Positions 1 to 11,750 of a stretch of 64,000 bases of DNA are shown one piece after another. The notes under the pieces were generated by a model. That model saw nothing but the letters and a program-made list of their open reading frames with translations, searched no databases and was not told the DNA's origin. How positions within the stretch are numbered: the first letter of the stretch is position 1; each line of letters begins with the position of its first letter. This DNA comes from Microstegium vimineum. Taxonomy: Eukaryota; Streptophyta; Magnoliopsida; Poales; Poaceae. The stretch covers positions 8,591,773 to 8,655,772 of the forward strand of contig CM039141.1 in assembly GCA_022036555.1 (NCBI GenBank), written 5' to 3'. The position numbers were made by a program, and so were the translations under genes.

Positions 1-863
1 AGACAGAAGCACATCACACAGAGCAAGGTAGAAAACAGTCATGGAATCTCTTAGGACAGGAAAAATATCACGTCAGCTCCCCAAGATTATAGTTTCATTA
101 TGCATATTTGTTCCAAAAACAAAATCATGAATAGATGGAAATATCATACCATGCCCCAGTAACCAGGATTATAGACCCCAACACCTCCTGATGGGCAGGC
201 ATTAGTTTTTTAGAATCACAAAGAACTTCCATCCGAAGTGCAACTGGGTTACGTTGAAAACATGATGTCCGATCAGTTCCAACAATGATACTTGATTCAT
301 CCCCAATGATCAGCCATGGATCAATATTGGAAGGTGTATTAGGCCCACCGGCCTCGAATCCTGGAGATAATTTTGTGAGAGCTTACACGAATTAAGCAAA
401 ACAAAGGGAGAAGTCGAGAATAAGTAACAGGTACAGGTGTACAAGTAAGTAAGATCTGCTTTATCACTACCTCTGTTGCTTACAAGCTCTGCCCACAACC
501 CACCAGCTCCAGCATGATTGATCTCCTACAGGTACAACCAAAAACTTATCCAGATTACCATCTTTTCCTAGGAAAACCATCAGAGCATTAAAAAAAAAAC
601 TGGTTTCAGAATTGAACTGTTGATGAGCCACCAGATGAACTGCTGCTTCTAACTGATAAGACAATTGTAACCTGACTCACACCTCAAAAAAGATACCAAA
701 CATCTTATCAGGGATCTTCCTAGCATTCTGCGGCGAGGCATCCACAATCAGCTGACCATTTGGGTTCTGCCCCTCCGCACACCGAGAAAACAATGCCCAC
801 ACAGGGCGCACGCAGCAACTAGTGCATGGAGCAAGGACACGACATTGGTCTCTGCACGCCCAT
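1..863 (-). CDS. alpha-L-arabinofuranosidase (GH51), 5' part, runs off left edge
   Basis: Secreted cell-wall enzyme that removes arabinose from arabinoxylan and arabinan. Three coding exons can be read on the minus strand: about 863-683, 525-471 and 360-150, with GT-AG borders. They give a hydrophobic signal peptide (SLLHALVAACALCGHCF), then DASPQNARKIPDKMFGIFFE, then EINHAGAGGLWAELVSNRG, then GFEAGGPNTPSNIDPW and GGVGVYNPGYWGM. This is the conserved N-terminal order of plant family 51 arabinofuranosidases; the catalytic domain lies beyond the left edge. Positions 1-149 look like intron. The start is uncertain: the ATG at 861-863 needs one single-base shift to reach the signal peptide, and a second shift in a C-run at 770-773 (minus-strand G-run) is needed to reach the mature protein. 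Family assignment is firm; the exact start and whether the frame breaks are real are not. Confidence 0.85.
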
Positions 864-2471
864 TGTGTGAGCTATGAGCGAAGCCACAGCTCAAACCCAG
901 AGAGACATCAATACATCATCACATATATAGTACACACACGCCACTATGTTACGGAACTAACAACTTGCACAAAAGGAGTTGCACGAGTGGAAGCAAAGCT
1001 ATAGCCAAGAAGAAGGTGGTGATGAGAAAGGAAGATAGGAACGGACAGGGACGTCGTCAGCATTCTGTTTGAAGCTTTACTTCACCGTTCACTCCCGCAC
1101 CACATCGCGGAGAAGCAACAATGTGCAATCATTTTTCAATTCCTCGATCAATAGCACGAATAGATATATACATTCAAAAAAAAATACTATGACCACCACA
1201 CCAAATCACCAATGTCGCGGTGAAGCAAAGCTGCGATTTTTTCCCCCACTATAGGGTTTGCGGTGGCTCACCAATGTCGTGGAGCCAGGAGGAGACGGCG
1301 CCAGTCGGGGTCGGCCACGAGCACGAGGTACCTAGGACTCCGCCGTCCCGTCCTCGAATGGAGGTCACTGTCTTGCGGCGGCCGCCCCGGCCTCCGCCCT
1401 TCACGACTTTTGTTGGCGCTCATTTCGCAACTGCTACTATGCCGGGTGCTTCGCTTCTACTGGTCTCTCTTTAAAGCTGGCTTGTGCTAAAAAATTTCTC
1501 CCTGGTCACCACAGTTTTTTTTTTTTTTTTGAGGAAACTGGTCACCACAGTTTAGGTCCTGTTTAGATTGCATGCAAAAGTAATTTCGAGTACTTTGGTT
1601 TTTATTAAAATCTGCCGTATCTTTGGATACAATCATACAATAACTTTCTATAGTTTCTAAAACCATCATTTTGTTAAAAGTGCGATCTTTTTTAAGTTCT
1701 AAATCACATTTTTTTATCTCTTTGAGTTATAATAACACTACAATTTATAGTTTAACAGATGATTTAGTAAAGCAACCTGTTTATTATCGCAGCAAATTGA
1801 TGGCTAAAACGTGTATAGTATAAACCTGATGCAAGGAAAATGTAGAATTTTAAATCTCGATTCTCCTACCAATCCCACCCATTTTTAATTACATGAATTG
1901 ATGCAACACAAACAAAAAAATATTTATAAAATCATGTTCAGGTAAAGTAGTCTCGTTAATTAACAAGTAATAGGAAAAAAATAGAAGAGTTTTCGTGCAC
2001 GTTCGGGCGCTGGAACGCTGACTGAACAAAAAGCTAGTACTCTGCTTTTGTTTATTTCGGTCAGTTCTATCCAGCCGAATCATCAGGCCTCCTAATTCAC
2101 CCACGTGTGTCCATCCATAGTGTCTTCTAACCTCCCTCCTGTTTAATTAATTAAGCTACATATACAATACAATGCGATTAGAAGGGTAATAGCAGCAATT
2201 TGACCTCTAAATCCATCATGACTGTCGTATAGAAAGCGATGGTCAAGGTCGTCGCTGCTACAGTGCTAGTACCTGCTGTGTGTACGGAAAACAACAGATG
2301 ATCGTCCCAATTCACATAAATCTCAATATTTTTAATACAGCAATCTGAATCTGCACAGAAAAGAGAAAACAAAACTCTATCTATGTATGATCCATAATTA
2401 GCTTACACTAGATGCATACAATCTGTCTCATGTATACTGATTACTCAACACATGAAACAACAAAATCTAGT
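864..2471. other. upstream / intergenic region between arabinofuranosidase and RLCK genes
   Basis: Positions 864-1480 are probably the 5' UTR and promoter of the minus-strand arabinofuranosidase gene, with a GC-rich block at 1260-1450. Short open frames there show no recognisable domain. Positions 1550-2100 are AT-rich and contain transposon-like phrases (for example the start at about 1556 resembling the 'cctgtttagattgcatgc' end of grass MITEs), but I could not find a matching second terminus. 2105-2471 is likely the 3' flank of the kinase gene. Confidence 0.4.
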
Positions 2472-3941
2472 TCAGCTCAGCTCAGCTAGCTCTTGGACTT
2501 GGCGTGGGGGCGTCCTGGTCGTCCGTGCATCGGTGGCGGCGGTGGACGAGGGGGTGTAGGAGGAGGAGGAGGACTTGTGGTGCCGCAGCTGCTCGAGCTC
2601 CGGCAGGACGGCATCGGCCATGGCGGGGCGATTCTTGGGGTCGTTCTGAGGCAGCGCAGCGCGAGCGCGGCCATTTCCTGAGCCTGCTTCTTGGGGTACT
2701 GCCCGCCCAGCCTGGTGTCCATGATCCGGATCAGTTTCCGGCGGTCCCTGAGCTGCGGGTAAGCCCAGTCCACCAGCGTCACCGCCGTCCCTCCCCCGCC
2801 GCCGCGGGCGTCGTCGACGGCTCGCCGCCCGTCATGAGCTCCAGCAGCACGACGCCGAAGCTGTACACGTCGCTCTTGGTCGACAGGTGGCCCGTGGCGA
2901 TGTACTCGGGGCGGCGTAGCCCGTGTCCCACGACGCGCGTGGAGACGTGGCTCTTGTCCCCCGTCGGCCCGTTCCTGGCCAGCCCGAAGTCCGACAGCTT
3001 GGCCCGGTAGTCGGAGTCGAGGAGGACGTTGGAGGACTTGAGGTCACGGAAGATGACGGGCCCGCTGCCGTCGTCGTCGGCGTCGTCACGGGGAGAGTGG
3101 AGGAAGGCAGGCCGCGCGCGACGTCGACGGCGATGGAGACGCGCATGGGCCACGAGAGCGGCTGCGTGGCGCGGCGGAACAGGTGGTTCTCCAGGCTGCC
3201 GCGGAGCATGTACTCGTACACCAGCAGCTTGTTGTCGTCGGAGTCGGAGCAGTAGCCGACGAGGGTCACGAGGTTGCCGTGGTGGAGCTGGCCCAGGTAC
3301 GTCACCTCCGCTAGCCACTCGCGGTGGCCCTGGAAGCTCTCCTCCTTGAGCTTCTTGATGGCCACCATCCTCCCCACGCCGGGTCTCGTCGGCGCCAGCG
3401 TCGCCTCGTCGATCCACCCCTTGTACACGCACCCGAACCCCCCTCGCCTAGGTACGACGTCGACCCGAAGTTCTTGGTCGCCGCGCGGAGCTCGCTCATG
3501 CTGAAAGACTTGAGCCCGGCGGAGGAGAGCTGCAGCTGCGCGTCCACACGGAGCCTGCTGCTAGCTGCCCGGACAAGGTTGCCGACGACGAGCTGCCGAT
3601 GCTGCGGCGCGACGACGCTAGCTTATTGTTGTTACTGGCGGCGGTAGTCGTCGAGTTGCTGTTGTTGGACGCGGTGCTCCTGCTTGTGACCTCTGAATAT
3701 GATGAAAGCGATGACCATCGTCAGGACTAGATCAGTAGAGGGCCAGCCACCATGATAGATCGAACATACATGAACAATTGCTTGCATCATCTCTTTCACC
3801 ACCACTCCACCTCCGATGGATTCAGATGACGAAGAAATTAGAGAAAAAAGCGGCAAGGAAATTGTCTGCATCTTGCTTACTTGATTCAAATGGAGTCGAG
3901 GCATTGGCACACTTTGCAGAGCCTGTGCAGCAGTTCCCCAT
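2472..3941 (-). pseudogene. receptor-like cytoplasmic kinase, subfamily VII (PBL-like), frame-broken
   Basis: RLCK-VII kinases are membrane-anchored Ser/Thr kinases that relay signals from immune and developmental receptors. Exon 1 (3941-3881) begins MGNCC, the usual N-myristoylation/palmitoylation motif, and ends at a GTAAG donor. Exon 2 holds the kinase: LKSFSMSELRAATKNFG, a glycine loop, VAIKKL (ATP lysine), LLVYEYMLRGSLENHLF, FRDLKSSNVLL (catalytic loop), SDFGLARNGPTGDKSH, TGHLSTKSDVYSFGVVLLEL, and a C-lobe to DPKNRPAM followed by a Ser-rich tail that can end at 2472. Protein-level conservation is excellent, but the frame is broken at least four or five times: near 3547, in the C-run 3438-3443 inside the glycine loop, near 3108, near 2833 and near 2660. 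Each looks like a one-base loss. It is either a very young pseudogene or an intact gene with consensus-sequence errors. Confidence 0.85.
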
Positions 3942-4750
3942 TAACCCTGATGATGATGATGATGAAGCTATCTACTAGTACTCAATTTCCTCCGTCCTGT
4001 CTGTACTTGTCAGTGCTCTAAATAGCATAGATCGATCAACGAAACGACCAGCAGCAGCTGATGTAATGAACTCCAAATGGAGCAATTTGAATTTGTAGGA
4101 TGTGAAATGAGCGAGTGGGATAATACAATTGAATTTGTCAGTGCCTGGAAGTCAAGGGAGGGAGGGAGATGCTGACGGTGGGTACGTTGACTGACCTAAT
4201 CTGCATTTGCATTGCATGGAGATGGAGATGGAGGCTTCCATCCGGTTTGTCAGTCAAGCACACAATTAAAAGGCTAATTCCCTGCCACTACTTACTTACA
4301 GCTTCCAAGATGCTTCATATACCTCTCCTAGAGGTTAAACAACACACCAGATACTTCGTTGTCTCATCAATTAACCACCGTAAACACGCCCATAGAAAGG
4401 AAGCTTTTGTCAGCTAGCTTCAACTTTTGCTCTAGTTAGCAAACTAGGTAGGGAGGGGTTGTTTGTCTGATGGGAACACCTTTGAAAAAAAATAAAGAAA
4501 GAAGCTCGATCGTAAGTCGTAACCAAACACAACTTTGTCCGAACACAAGTCTGATTCGGTCTTGAGCTAACTTACTAGAAAGGACACAAAAGGAATAAAA
4601 AATTGTATATGCTTTCAAATATGAGTATAACTTGGCACATGCATGGAATAAGATGTCACAACTTAAAACACCGCTGTTCAGTAAAACCCCCAGGGAGGAG
4701 AAGTACATTATTTGACCAATGCTTATGAATCCATATTCATCTAAATATTA
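3942..4750. other. intergenic, upstream of the RLCK locus
   Basis: Probable 5' UTR and promoter of the minus-strand kinase gene (TGATGATGATGATGA simple run at about 3947-3965). No coding sequence or RNA gene recognised. Confidence 0.35.
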
Positions 4751-4988
4751 CTTCCACCATTTCAAATAATAAGTCATTTCAAAAATCTTGGAGAGTCAAA
4801 ACATATCAAGTTTGATCACAATTATAGAGAAAAAATATAAAGACTTATGACACTATGAAAATATAATTGATGGAGAATTCATAGTTGCCATATAAATGTT
4901 ATTAAATTATTATATAAATTTGATCAAACTTAAGATGTTTTAACTCTCTAAAATTATTGTAATGACTTATAATTTAAGATGAAGAGAG
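4751..4988. mobile_element. Stowaway-like MITE
   Basis: 238-bp AT-rich element flanked by TA dinucleotides (4749-4750 and 4989-4990). The left end CTTCCACCATTTCAAATAAT and the reverse complement of the right end CTCTCTTCATCTTAAATTAT form imperfect terminal inverted repeats, both followed by AAGTCATT, and a second matched stretch (GAGAGT-AAAACAT) lies further in. TA target duplication and this layout are those of Tc1/mariner-derived Stowaway MITEs. Confidence 0.7.
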
Positions 4989-5510
4989 TAGTTACGAATT
5001 CCGTTGAGAACGTTCATATCCTGAGGTGATGTCACACATTTGACTGCTCACATATATATGCCTCATGTTCTTCTTCTTCTTCTTCAAACAATTCATATTT
5101 GGAGTTAGAGATTATATTGGGGCTCTCGTGCAGCTCACACGTGCATTGATCGACCAAGTAAAAGTCAAGGGTTAAGAACTCCAAACAATATCATAGGCTG
5201 GATTGGAACTTGCAACCAGTTTTTTTTATCATTCCGAACAAGCTAGGATAGAAATTACTGTGGAGCACCTTATCCATGTCGATCCATCACCATCGGTGCC
5301 AATCTAATGCACACTAGCTAAGCACTCCCTCTAGTTTTTTCATATGCCGTATTATCTTTATCTTATGTTATTTGTATCTTTAACTATTGAGTTTTAAAGA
5401 TTTTATATCGGTTTGGGACATAAGATTTATGTTTCTAGATTCACTACCAGAAATCTCTGCTATAGATTTATGTTTTCAGATTCACTACCAAAAAACAAAA
5501 AGAGCACTTC

Positions 5511-5633
5511 GGCCTGTTCGGTTTGCAGGATTATACACTGTTCTGGCTGGATTAAGTGCTGACTGATTTCTTGTGAGAGAAAATACTGTTCTGATTGGAT
5601 TTAAGGCAGCTAAAAAACCAAGCGAACAGGCTG
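5511..5633. mobile_element. short MITE with GGCCTGTTCG termini
   Basis: About 120 bp. The left end GGCCTGTTCGGTTTGCAG and the reverse complement of the right end GCAGCCTGTTCGCTTGGTTT are inverted copies; internal 'ctgttctg-ctggatt' phrases repeat. This is a common non-autonomous element class in grasses, probably hAT-derived. No clean target duplication was found. The surrounding 4989-6010 region holds no gene that I can recognise. Confidence 0.5.
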
Positions 5634-6368
5634 CTTATCATCAGGAAAAAAAAAAGAAAGCCACGTAGTGTCTCGATAGACTAAACACCTTGAGCCGACC
5701 TTATATGGGTAATCTAAGACTATTCCAATTTGTAAAAGCTATGAGATGCGGGAAAATCTTTCTTTACGTGATCTAGTTCTGAAATAAGATCGTGTGGGCG
5801 TATTTGGGACCGATTATAATAGGATTTCTGGACTGATGACCGCGAGAATCGCGCCACACAGTACACGATACCGTCAATTTTTTCAACTGCGACAGACAGC
5901 CACCACAGGAATACACTAGGCGTCTCGTTCTCCGCGCCACGCGTTCTCACCATCGCGGTTCCAAACACGCTCAAGAAGCACGAGGCAGCTGAATCATTCT
6001 GCACAAGGGCCACTACAAGTTAACCAAACAATTTAAACTGATTACATGGCAGCTTCGTGCTTGCAAGATGAAGTAAAAAATCGGTGAACGGCCCTCTCCT
6101 AGTTTATCGCCTGAAGAATCCCAGGAAGCAGGCAGCTGTGGTCAAATCCTGTCAACCTTGGAATGCACTGTTGCGTGCCATATACTATGCCAATAGCGAC
6201 GGCTCCTTGGACCTTGGTTAGTGCACCTGTTTTTGTTGTGGCCTGGAATTGTTAGTCTCCAACTCTCCATGTATACGACTTTTCGCATCAAGCTTCGTGG
6301 GAGGCAATCGGGCATGACAGAATTAGCTTTCAGGTCATTCTCAGCTACACTTTGTACAAGCAAGATTG

Positions 6369-9300
6369 TTACCCACCAAACTTCCTGCTGCTTAAGATTT
6401 TTGCAGCCTGGCTAGCATTTACATGGTGCAATCCTTGATGCTTTAGGCAACTGTCACTCTTTGTGTCATCCGTTAGCATTTCCAGCAAGCACTGTGCATC
6501 TGACTTTTTCATGGTCAACAACCTCAGGGATTCACTTAGAAAAGGGAGAAAAGCTTCAGGTCTTGAACAGAAGGGCCTAAAGATGTGGAGAAGAGCTTTT
6601 GTATCAACTGTTAGCTGGATGGCTCCAGGATCAGAGAAACTTACTTCACCCCATCGTATGCTGCTGTAGATGAAGTAGTCGAGGCCTTCCGCTATACTCC
6701 TCCAAAGATCAAGGAAATCCTTGGAATTAAGATATCGCTTCAACTTACTGGTCCTGTCTGTCAGAACATCTAGACTGGGAACAAAACCAGCAGATACTCC
6801 TGCATTTTCTTCATCCAGGATCTGATCATCTAGTCCACTCCATGATCCAATGTTCTGGACATATTCCCAGGACAGATCTTCAAACTCAAGCAGAACCGAA
6901 GACAGTATCTGTTCCAGGTAATTGGTCCCTAATTTAACTAAAAAGCTGATTTCATCTGTAAACAGGGATCCCTGAGGACCCATATCCAAGAAGGTAGTAT
7001 CTTCATCCCATTCCCGCAGCACATTTTCACAGTAATGAGCAGCGTTAATTGCACAGGAAGTTTTTGACAAAGACTGATCTTCTAATGCCGTATTCGACAA
7101 TTGCAATGCTTCGCATCGATCACGCAAGACAAGAAAAAAGTCATTCAAGAACCTGACTGAAGAGGATCTGTTATACTGGATCTGCATTCCCCTGTTTGGC
7201 AGAGCACGGCCTCTTTCAACCATCGACAAAGCAGTTTTGACAACAAATTCACACACCGGAGGAGCTTTGTAGTCTTCTCTTGTAGAGAGAAGAAACTTCA
7301 TTGAATTTTCCATGTGACCAAGCTGCTCATGCTGACCACTACATGACCAATTTGTCTCATCTTCCATTTCAGATTTCAGCTTATCTTGTGCTGAACTAAG
7401 CTCAACATCAGCCCATATCTGAAGCCAATCAGGGTGCTCAGTATATATTGAAAAGACAGATAAGGACCTAGACAGACCTTCAGAAAGAGATGATATTTTC
7501 TGGATTCCTGAATCCGCTAGAAGCTGCATTCTTTTATCAAAAGAAATCATTACATCATTTAAGTGCATCCAAGAGGAATCTACTTCAGGTTTGCCAATGG
7601 TAGCATGATCCAGATAAGAGCAACAAGTGCTGGGAAAATCTGCCGCTCAAGGTATCCTACAAGCATTTTCACCATTCCAGTTACCCAAGATTCCTTGGCA
7701 CTTAATCCCACTAGCCTTGCTTGATCAATCAAAGGCTGCAGAACATCGTCCACCCCATCCATGAAATCCTTTGTTATCTTGTAAACAAGGGTAAAAATGA
7801 ACTCTGGCTGTTCAGACCATTTCGCAAAATGGTATTCCATCCTTGACGCAATTGGGTGAACTAATTCATCAATCGCCCAAAGCCCATTGTCGAAACAAGC
7901 AGTTCTATTGAAGTACTTCAAATCTGCCAGGGCAGGAGTCATTTCTGTTTTTGACACAGGCGTAATTCACGGTTCCCCTGCACATGTTGGAGAGCACACA
8001 GTGCTTGGAAGCTTTGAGAGTATCTCTCTTTATTTTCCTTGTTCATCAAGACTAGAGGATTCGGAATTTGGGAGTACTTATCCTTCTCTGTGTCTGGTGA
8101 AGACAGTGAAGGTGGCCAGCCCAGTGATGCTAGTAGAGCCCGATAATCCGTGAGGGCTTGAGGCCTCAAAATGGAAAGAGTTTTGTCCACTCTAGAATCA
8201 ACAGCCATGACAAGGTTGGTCCACTGTGGCCTACTGTTGCTGATCCGTACTAATTCTCGTTCAATATCCCTCACAGCATCGACAGCGTGGAGCAGCTTCC
8301 CTTGCTTCCATTCTGTTTCCTACATTTGACGGAGAATATGGATGTCATCCTTATTTTGCAAACTAATTGTCGAGCCACAGATATCAGCATGGCACTTTAT
8401 CAGCTGCATCTGCAGTGACAAATGAAGTGAAAGAAAGATAAATGGTCTTACATTTGATTTTCGAAGTATGGATGATAGGTTCCACTTTGGGGCCTGCTTA
8501 ACGATGGAAAATGCCACATCTTCCAGGTTGCCAACCAAAGCTTCCAACTGTAGAGTAGCTTCTGGAATGTCAGCATAGCAAAGTTACAGAAAGCACTATG
8601 CATTCCTACACCATACAGAGGTAGAGGTCTCAAAGAAGGTATATAGTAACAAACAATAGCAGCCAACAGAATCCATCTCATGGCGAACAGGAAAGGTGAG
8701 CAGAATTTGATGCAGAGGGGGAATGAAATCAAAATTGAATTATGAACAGGTACGGCAAGCTTGAAATTGTGCACAGAAGACATTTATGACTGGGTTACAA
8801 ACTTAGGATACTTGTTTACGTGGCCCGAACCTTCATGATTATCTTAGTTCATAGACTGGTACTGAAACCAACACAGAAGCTTCTACATTGAACGCAATCA
8901 TGAGGACTACATTTCCCAGTGACGTCGAAGGTCAGTGATATGGGTATTTTCAGTGCTGACAAACCCGGTGGACACAAAAAAGGATCACCAGATTATACTG
9001 TTGCAGAAAATAAAATCATGTATCAAGTTACCAAAAGCCACATCGCGCACCAACAATTGTAGTATAATGCAGGCTCGAGAACACACTCATATGGTGTAGC
9101 TCCGTAGCCATCTCCAGACTACACTCATATAGACATATACTACGTAGTTAGCAAACCAATTTCGTGTGTAATCTACGACCAGTCACATTGTATTTGCCCG
9201 TGCCACCACGAAAACGCCCACATCAATAGGAGCAAGAGATGCTGACCCGCGTAGAGCCGGATGGTGTCGATCCGTTGGATCTCCCGCACAAGCGCCGGCA

Positions 9301-9731
9301 GGCCCACCGTCCTCGCCGCCTCGGCGCCGTCGTCCTCCGCATCGACGCGCACCCCTAGTAGGAAACAAAGAGGAAACGGAGCCGGTTCAGCAGTGTAGTC
9401 TGGAGTGTGGAGGGGACGGGCGCCCCGCGGCACCGGGACTAAAACCCCATCCAGCAGCTAGGGTTTACAACCAGTCTGTTGAGGGGAGCGAGCGGGCGGG
9501 GGAACCTCGTGACCAGACGCGGCGGAGGTCTTCGCGGGCCTCGGCGGAGCGCGCGAGCCAGGACGCGGCCGCGGCACCGAGCCGCGCCTCGGCGCGGCGG
9601 AGCGAGGCGTCGAGCCCGGCGCACTCGCGGCGGAGGAGCTCCGCGAGCGCAGGAGCTGCCGCGAGGTCGTCGGGGGAGACGAAGTGCGCGTCCAGGAAGC
9701 CCCGCACGCTCGCCGGCGGCGGCGACGGCAT
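6369..9731 (-). CDS. MAG2: RINT1-like / MAG2 vesicle-tethering protein
   Basis: RINT1/TIP20 family proteins are subunits of the Dsl1/NRZ-type complex that tethers Golgi-derived vesicles at the ER; plant MAG2 is needed for storage-protein traffic. Four exons: 9731-9506 (starts MPSPPPASVRGFLDAHFV), 9354-9247, 8561-8452 and 8319-6369, all with GT-AG borders and compatible phases. Diagnostic stretches include LVMAVDSRVDKTLSILRPQA, DYRALLASLGWPPSLSSP, GLWAIDELVHPIASRMEYHF, WSEQPEFIFTLVYKITKDF and the C-terminus ASQAAKILSSRKFGG. Spliced length is about 795 residues, as usual for the family. Two single-base breaks lie in the large exon: one in the T-run 7949-7953 (minus-strand A-run) and one near 7609-7613; both restore a conserved frame. 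Identity is secure. The gene could be functional if the breaks are sequence errors. Confidence 0.9.
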
Positions 9732-10458
9732 GGGAGGGCGTTGGGTTAGGACGGAATTGGGAGGCGAGAGAGACTGTGACAGAGGAGAGGGGGAGCCAGA
9801 GCCAGGTGAGGTGGAGTGCGTCGTGGCTTGCCTGGACTTCCGCGTGGGTGGGCGTGGGACCGCACGAGAAAGGCGCTGGCTGTCGCGTGGGACCCGTCCG
9901 TCAGCACGGGGCCGATCTGAACCTTGTGTGTCAGTGTGTCAAAAGGAGCTGATGATCGCAGTCGCAGGGATGTGAGATGAACGGCTGCAAATTATTTTTC
10001 CCAGTTTACTGTGGTGGTGATGGGAATGGGACCCGGCGGTCAGTCCGAGACGAACCAAACGGTGGTGATCGCAGGGACAGCTGGAGGTGATGCATGCAAA
10101 TGCAGCTGCTGACATGACAAGCACAATTGTGCTCTTGCTGCCTTCAGTTTTCGGCGAACATCAGAAGAAGACTGTCAGAACATATCATTTTTTCAAGACA
10201 AGAGAGAGAGAGGAAAAAAAGGCGCAGCTAACTGCTCTGAATGATCCATATATCGCACTCACATCATAGATGGATCTTGGGCCGGAAAGCCGTCCCATTC
10301 CTAATATATATATATAGCCCGTTGGGTGACCCTAGAGATGGAGATGAGCAGGTGGCGCCGGCGCCGCCCCACGATCGTTGTCTCCTCCGACAGACTGCGA
10401 TTTTTTCTTCGTTTGGGAATCAATCAACGATATATATGTTGTTCAGAAATTCATTCAA
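9732..10458. other. upstream region of MAG2
   Basis: GC-rich 5' UTR/promoter next to the MAG2 start, then AT-richer DNA with a short TATATATATATA run at about 10303-10314. No gene recognised; open frames here show no domain. Confidence 0.35.
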
Positions 10459-10898
10459 AGGTTGTGTTTAGATACCTAAAAAAGAGGAAAAGCTGGTGAA
10501 AAAAAATATTGTAGCACTTTTCGTTTATATTTGGCAATTAGTGTTCAATCATGGACTAATTAGACTTAAAAGATTCGTTTCGCAAAGTGTGTAATTAGTT
10601 ACATTTTTTTTCCGTACAAGTACAACGCAGACACTCAACACGCACGCACACTCACCCGTCGCCTACCACTTAATGCGTAGCGCCGGAAAATCCTAGAATA
10701 AATCCAGAATAAAGTGTCGCACCCAGGATTTGAACCCTGGGTGGGAGCCCCCCAACCAATGACCTTTGTCATTGCGCCGTGAACCCCTTGACATTTCGTC
10801 TACATTTAGTACACCATGCACCTCAAGTTTGATGTGATGGAGAATCTTCTTTTTTCATAGTGCCAAAGTTTGGGGTTTTTGTGGGAACTAAACACAGT
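10459..10898. mobile_element. MITE with GTGTTTAG-type inverted termini, interrupted by a SINE
   Basis: Left terminus GGTTGTGTTTAGATACC and reverse complement of the right terminus AACTGTGTTTAGTTCCC are inverted copies. Internal phrases (attgtagcacttttcgttt, gactaattagacttaaaaga) are typical of the abundant grass MITEs with this terminus. The element is split by the SINE at 10607-10790; without it the MITE would be about 250 bp. Confidence 0.6.
10607..10790 (-). mobile_element. SINE (Au-SINE-like), minus strand, nested in the MITE
   Basis: Read on the minus strand it carries GGTTCAAATCC (10736-10726), a near-perfect RNA polymerase III box B, preceded by GGCTCCCACCCAG and followed by a body ending in an A-rich tail (plus-strand T-run at 10604-10611). 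It is flanked by ACATTT at 10601-10606 and 10791-10796, a short target duplication, and removing it rejoins the host MITE. Size and sequence resemble the Au SINE family of grasses, from memory. Box A was not clearly located. Confidence 0.65.
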
Positions 10899-10958
10899 TA
10901 AAATTGGAAGGAAAAAAAAATCTGTGCTCGATCTTATGATCAGCCCACCCAAATTGCA

Positions 10959-11735
10959 GGGCGATTCCTTACCTGCACCCTTGGACTTGGGCCTCAGACA
11001 TCTTCAGGCCAAATGTTTGCTCTCATTCAACGGCTGCTCTTCTTGTCTCAGGAGCATGGTCGCTGTGGCGGGGGAGGAATGACCGCCGTCATGGTCGTCA
11101 GCAATGGGACCCCGGAGCCATGGCGAGGTTCATCGCCAATTTGCTACAAGACTTGGCAAACTTGAAGCCGGCACAAGAGTCTGAAAGACTGGCTGTCCGG
11201 AAAACGCGGGAAAACCCGCCGCTCGGTTGGGTGAAGATAAACACTGATGCAGACTTTGATGTGAATATGAGTACAGGCCGCTCTGGTGTGGTGATTCGTG
11301 ATCATCAGGGCCATCTAATTAGTGCAGCAGCAAGGTGGATTGATGATGCGGAAGATGTCCTTAACGCGGAAGCCGTTGCAGCGAGGGAAGGCTTGGAGCT
11401 TGCGGTGGAGCTGGACTGAACAAGTGCATTCTGGAGGTGGACAGTCAAGGGCTTGCAAACCTGTTGAAGGATCCAACGGCGACAAGATCACATATCGGGG
11501 GTCTCTGTTTTGATATAATGGAGCTAGGCAAGTCTTTTTCAGATTTTTCTGTTAGATGGGTTTGTAGACAAGCGAATGTGGTGGCTCATGCCTGTGCTTC
11601 GAAAGTGTCGAGCACCAATCACTCATTTTTTCTTTTTGATGATTTTCCGGACTGGCTAGTTGAACTAGCAGCCGCAAATTGTAATCTTACCGTGAATGAA
11701 TGAAAAGCTCGGTGATGCTCAAAACAAAAAAAAAA
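10959..11735 (+). mobile_element. 5'-truncated LINE (L1-type) with RNase H-like C-terminus
   Basis: A 777-bp insertion bounded by a perfect 15-bp direct repeat CCCACCCAAATTGCA (10944-10958 and 11736-11750) and ending in an A-rich tail. It encodes the last part of a LINE ORF2: LWRGRNDRRHGR-like linker, GWVKINTDADFD, GVVIRDHQGHLI, NAEAVAAREGLELA and VDSQGLANLL, followed by WVCRQANVVAHACA. These are the catalytic-region motifs of the RNase H-like domain of plant L1 elements. A one-base loss near 11411-11415 breaks the frame. Only the 3' end was copied, as is usual for LINE insertions. Confidence 0.85.
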
Positions 11736-11750
11736 CCCACCCAAATTGCA

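Noticed and set aside
9465..9952. Plus-strand frame opposite MAG2 exon 1
   Set aside because: GC-rich antisense shadow; the minus strand gives the MAG2 N-terminus with correct splice phases.
10700..10790. Possible tRNA gene (box B, GGTTCAAATCC on minus strand)
   Set aside because: No acceptor stem or cloverleaf can be drawn, and the A-tail and flanking duplications fit a SINE.
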